A stretch of DNA of 44,547 nt, taken from NCBI RefSeq assembly GCF_016623465.1, contig NZ_JAEDAJ010000003.1, positions 405,365 to 449,911 on the forward strand, given 5' to 3'. The stretch is from Brachybacterium halotolerans. Lineage in GTDB: Bacteria > Actinomycetota > Actinomycetes > Actinomycetales > Dermabacteraceae. Positions 42,014-44,547 of the stretch are shown piece by piece. The translations under genes and the position numbers were made by a program. Below the pieces are notes generated by a model that saw only the letters and a program-made list of their open reading frames with translations, did no database searches and was not told the origin of the DNA. Positions within the stretch are counted from its first letter, which is position 1; every line of letters begins with the position of its first letter.

Positions 42014-43243
42014 GTGCCGTCGATGCCCCGATGGGCCGCCTGCTGCGTGTCCGTGCTCGCCTTCCTGGCGGCGATGGCCGCCGCGGGGGCGCCGAGCGTC
42101 CTGCTGAGCTACGACCAGGAGGCCTGGGGGTACTCGGACGGCGCGCTCACGGGCGCCTTCGCCGTCTATGCGCTGACTCTCCTCGTCGCGCTGCTGACCT
42201 GCGGATCGCTCTCGGACCACCTCGGGCGCCGCCCGGTGGCGGTGGGCTCCCTGCTGCTCACGGCGGTGGCGCTGATCCTCTTCCTGCGTGCGGACACCAT
42301 CGGGGGCCTCGTCCTCGCGCGGGCCGTGCAGGGCGCGGCGATCGGCGTCGCGACCGCCGCGCTGAGCGCGTCGATCGTGGAGCTCGCGCCCGACCGGCAC
42401 CGGCGGCTCGCGCAGACGGCGGTCAGCCTGACCACCGCCGGCGGGCTCGGGATCGGCGTGGTGGTGGCGGGGATCGCGATCGACGCGGCGCCCGCCCCGA
42501 ACGCGGCCCTGTTCGGCATCGCGCTCGCCGTCGTCCTCTCCTCCGTCGTGCTCCTGCTGTTCTCGCCGGAGACCGTCACACCCCGCCCCGGCGCCGCGGC
42601 ATCGCTGGTCCCGCGGATCCGCATCCCCGGGGCGGTGCGCGCTCGCTTCCTCCGGCTCGCGCCCGGGCTCGTCGCCATCTGGATGTCCGCGGGGCTGATC
42701 CTGGGCCTCGGAGGATCCCTCGCCAGCAGCGTGCTGCATCTGGGGGTCGGCCTGCCCTCGGCGCTGATCGTCGCGACGCAGCCGCTCGTCGCCACGCTCT
42801 GCACGCTCGTGCTCGCCCCGCGCATCGGGCCGCGCGCGCTCGTGCCGGGCGGGTACGGCGCGGTGATGCTCGGCGTCCTGGCCGAGTGCGCCTCCTTCGC
42901 GTCGGGCAGCGCGGCCCTGGTGATCGCGGGGGCGCTCGTCACCGGCGTGGGCTACGGGGCGGTCTTCTCCGCGACCCTTCGCCTCCTGCTCCCCGATGTG
43001 CGGCCCCACGAGCGCGGCGGGTTCTTCGCGGCGTTCTACATCGTCGGCTACCTCGCCTACGGTGCCTCGGCCCTCTGCGCGGGCCTGCTCAGCGACCTCA
43101 TCGGGCTCGGCGCCGCCGGCGTGGTCTACGCCGTGGCGACCGTCGCCGTCGCCGCCCTGGCCCTGTGCGCCTGGCTCGTCCCGGGGCGCTGCGCCCCGCA
43201 CCGCAGGCCGCCCGCGGAGCAGCCCGTTCCCGCGCCCCGGTGA
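42014..43243 (+). CDS. MFS transporter beside GlxA-type regulator
   Basis: About 409 residues with 12 TM segments. GSLSDHLGRRPVAVG is the loop 2-3 motif, and LARAVQGAAIGVATAALSAS at TM4 is of the drug:H+ antiporter (DHA) type. YGAVFSATLRLLLPDV and RGGFFAAFYIVGYLAYG precede the last TMs. It probably exports, or imports, a small compound sensed by the divergent regulator. I favour the GTG at 42014, with GAGAGG 11 bases upstream; the ATG at 42023 is possible, and an earlier ATG at 41870 would overlap the regulator's start. The DJ-1-type gene follows after 137 bases. Confidence 0.8.
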   Translation: MPSMPRWAACCVSVLAFLAAMAAAGAPSVLLSYDQEAWGYSDGALTGAFAVYALTLLVALLTCGSLSDHLGRRPVAVGSLLLTAVALILFLRADTIGGLVLARAVQGAAIGVATAALSASIVELAPDRHRRLAQTAVSLTTAGGLGIGVVVAGIAIDAAPAPNAALFGIALAVVLSSVVLLLFSPETVTPRPGAAASLVPRIRIPGAVRARFLRLAPGLVAIWMSAGLILGLGGSLASSVLHLGVGLPSALIVATQPLVATLCTLVLAPRIGPRALVPGGYGAVMLGVLAECASFASGSAALVIAGALVTGVGYGAVFSATLRLLLPDVRPHERGGFFAAFYIVGYLAYGASALCAGLLSDLIGLGAAGVVYAVATVAVAALALCAWLVPGRCAPHRRPPAEQPVPAPR

Positions 43244-43380
43244 GTCCGTCGGCGCCGGCCATCAGCACCGCCCACCGCATCCGCGCCGCCCGATTCGCAC
43301 CACCGCATCTGCCCCATCGCGTCCGGTCCGCGCCGTCTCCGCCGAGGAGGCGGGCGCCCCGGGAGAGGAAGCACCGCACC

Positions 43381-44130
43381 ATGGCAACGACACCGCCCGC
43401 ACTCCGCTTCACGACTTTGCTGTTCCCGCAGGTCACACAGCTGGATCTCACCGGTCCCACGCAGGTATTCGCGGGCCTGCCGGGCGCCGTCGTGGATCTG
43501 GCGTGGCACCGGCGCGAGCCCGTCCCCACCGACGCCGGCTTCTCCCTGCTCCCCACCGTCGCCTTCGAGGAGGCGGAGCAGGCCGACGTCCTCATGATCC
43601 CCGGCGGGCAGGGCGCCTTCGACACCCTCGAGGACCCCGTCGCGCTCGACTTCGTGTGGCGCCAGGCTGCGGGCGCCCGCTTCGTGACGAGCGTGTGCAC
43701 CGGCGCGTTCGTGCTCGGGGTGATAGGCCTCCTCCAGGGCCGACGCGCCACGACGCATTGGGCGGTGCACCCGCTGCTGCGCCACCTGGGCGCGATCCCC
43801 GTGCGAGAGCGCGTGGTGCGGGACGGCGAGCTGTTCACAGGGGGAGGGGTGACCAGCGGGATAGATTTCGCGCTGGCCCTCGCCGCGGAGATCTATGGGG
43901 CCGACGTCGCCCAGGGCGTCCAGCTCGCCATGGAGTACGACCCGCAGCCGCCGTTCGACGCCGGATCGCCCGGCGCGCCGGAAGCCGACCCCGCGCACGT
44001 CGAGGCGGTCATGCGCAGCGCCCGGCACAGCCGCGAGCCCCTCGTGCTGCGCGCAGCAGAGAGGCTCACCTCCGGAACCGAAGTGGCGGGCGCACCCGGA
44101 CCGTCCGACGGGACGGCCCGGGGGCGATGA
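43381..44130 (+). CDS. DJ-1/PfpI family protein, isonitrile hydratase-like
   Basis: A 249-residue DJ-1/PfpI protein. Candidate catalytic residues are D22 (QLDLTGP) and the elbow C106 (TSVCTGAF), followed by GRRATTHW, as in Pseudomonas isonitrile (cyclohexyl isocyanide) hydratase. There is no HTH domain, so it is the enzyme-like counterpart of the GlxA-type regulator upstream. The C-terminal 30 residues are low complexity. GAGAGGAAG lies about 10 bases before the ATG. It likely forms a unit with the MFS gene. Hydration of isonitriles, or glyoxalase III-like action, are the main options. Confidence 0.82.
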   Translation: MATTPPALRFTTLLFPQVTQLDLTGPTQVFAGLPGAVVDLAWHRREPVPTDAGFSLLPTVAFEEAEQADVLMIPGGQGAFDTLEDPVALDFVWRQAAGARFVTSVCTGAFVLGVIGLLQGRRATTHWAVHPLLRHLGAIPVRERVVRDGELFTGGGVTSGIDFALALAAEIYGADVAQGVQLAMEYDPQPPFDAGSPGAPEADPAHVEAVMRSARHSREPLVLRAAERLTSGTEVAGAPGPSDGTARGR

Positions 44131-44194
44131 GCCGCTCCGGGACTAGGGCGAACGCGTGGCAACGGCCGATCCCGTGCAGCCGACTCGTCGGCCC

Positions 44195-44213
44195 CGCGCT
44201 CCTTCGAAGCGCG
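44195..44213 (+). terminator. Weak hairpin after the DJ-1 gene
   Basis: CGCGCT (44195-44200) and AGCGCG (44208-44213) with an inner CTTCGAAG-type palindrome lie 65 bases past the stop. The gap 44131-44389 shows no gene; TAGGCT (44322-44327) may be part of the Dps promoter. Confidence 0.3.
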
Positions 44214-44389
44214 CGACGGGCACGGATGCGCCGCTGGCGCGTGTGCTGCGCTCGGCCGGTGATGTGCTCGGCAGTGGTCGGTCGCCTCGTGCTGTCGCGT
44301 CTCGCTGGCTTCAGCTATTGATAGGCTGTCTAAGTGTCCTTCCGAGGAGGACGGCATCCGCAGTCGACATGGGAAGAAGGAGATGTGCG

Positions 44390-44547
44390 ATGAACGAGAC
44401 CGTTGACGTCCCGACCCCGTCCGGAGCCGAGCGCACGCGGCCCGAGAACGCGGAGGGGGGCTTCCTGGCCTCCGATGCCCTGGCCAAGAACCTGCAGCGC
44501 GTGCTCGTGGAGCTCACTGCGCTCCACCTCGTGGGCAAGCAGGCCCA
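44390..44547 (+). CDS. dps: Dps family protein, 3' end beyond window
   Basis: The first 52 residues of a Dps (DNA protection during starvation) ferritin-like protein. After a variable acidic tail the start of helix A is visible: DALAKNLQRVLVELTALHLVGKQA, which in Dps is followed by HWN with the ferroxidase histidine. Dps dodecamers oxidise and store iron and coat DNA. AAGGAG lies seven bases before the ATG. The window ends inside helix A, so the ferroxidase residues cannot be checked. A TTAGACAGCCTATCAA-like sequence on the opposite strand (44316-44331) is a poor match to an iron-box. Confidence 0.85.
   Translation, partial: MNETVDVPTPSGAERTRPENAEGGFLASDALAKNLQRVLVELTALHLVGKQA

Overview
The window is strongly GC-rich, with short gene gaps and SD-led ATG/GTG starts. 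It carries actinobacterial-type content: Tat-dependent sugar-binding lipoproteins, ABC importers without their own ATPase, WYL, LacI and GlxA-type regulators, and a Pr6Pr membrane protein. This suggests a chromosomal piece of a high-GC Actinomycetota (a Dermabacteraceae/Brachybacterium-like genome would fit, but this is an impression, not a search result). I see no rRNA, tRNA, CRISPR array, transposase or phage gene.

Layout. 1-4000: a small Cys-rich DUF1540 protein, a glycerol-dehydrogenase-like enzyme, a Pr6Pr membrane protein and an MFS exporter. 4200-13560: a carbon-acid catabolic region. An MFS carrier plus SDR (+ strand) and a D-2-hydroxyacid dehydrogenase (- strand) lie beside a tightly overlapping operon (- strand) of ACS-type MFS carrier, DUF1537 four-carbon acid-sugar kinase, PdxA-like dehydrogenase and RpiB-like isomerase. 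A SorC/DeoR regulator is divergent, with two TGAGCAAT sites between them. The kinase/PdxA pair fits D-threonate (or a related C4 acid) degradation to dihydroxyacetone phosphate. 13600-21860: an arabinan or arabino-oligosaccharide locus: GH51 arabinofuranosidase and a secreted GH93-like propeller enzyme on one strand; binding lipoprotein, two permeases, a DUF624 protein and a LacI regulator on the other.

21900-28000: a WYL regulator divergent from two tandem DinB-family proteins with a clear operator between them, an M81/MlrC-type peptidase, an AI-2E-family membrane protein, a VOC protein, then a densely structured intergenic element with a 19-bp and a 13-bp perfect inverted repeat. 28020-34020: a glycerophosphodiesterase in one operon with a Ugp-like binding protein and two permeases, divergent from a LacI regulator with an unusual Ser/Pro-rich N-terminal extension; two LacI-type palindromes lie between them.

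34020-36480: a possible insertion junction: a hydrophobic gene remnant, then a lone PD-(D/E)XK protein related to HsdR N-termini with a 15-bp palindrome just before it, then an orphan ABC ATPase. 36480-44547: a HAD phosphatase, two aldo/keto reductases, a 57-aa SH3/KOW-like protein, LysR and GlxA-type regulators, an MFS carrier, a DJ-1/isonitrile-hydratase-like protein, and the start of a Dps gene cut by the window edge.

The two importer operons both lack an ATP-binding subunit and probably share an MsiK/UgpC-type ATPase encoded elsewhere. GTCGGCC/GACGGGGC-type low-complexity expansions recur in protein termini, linkers and intergenic DNA across the window.
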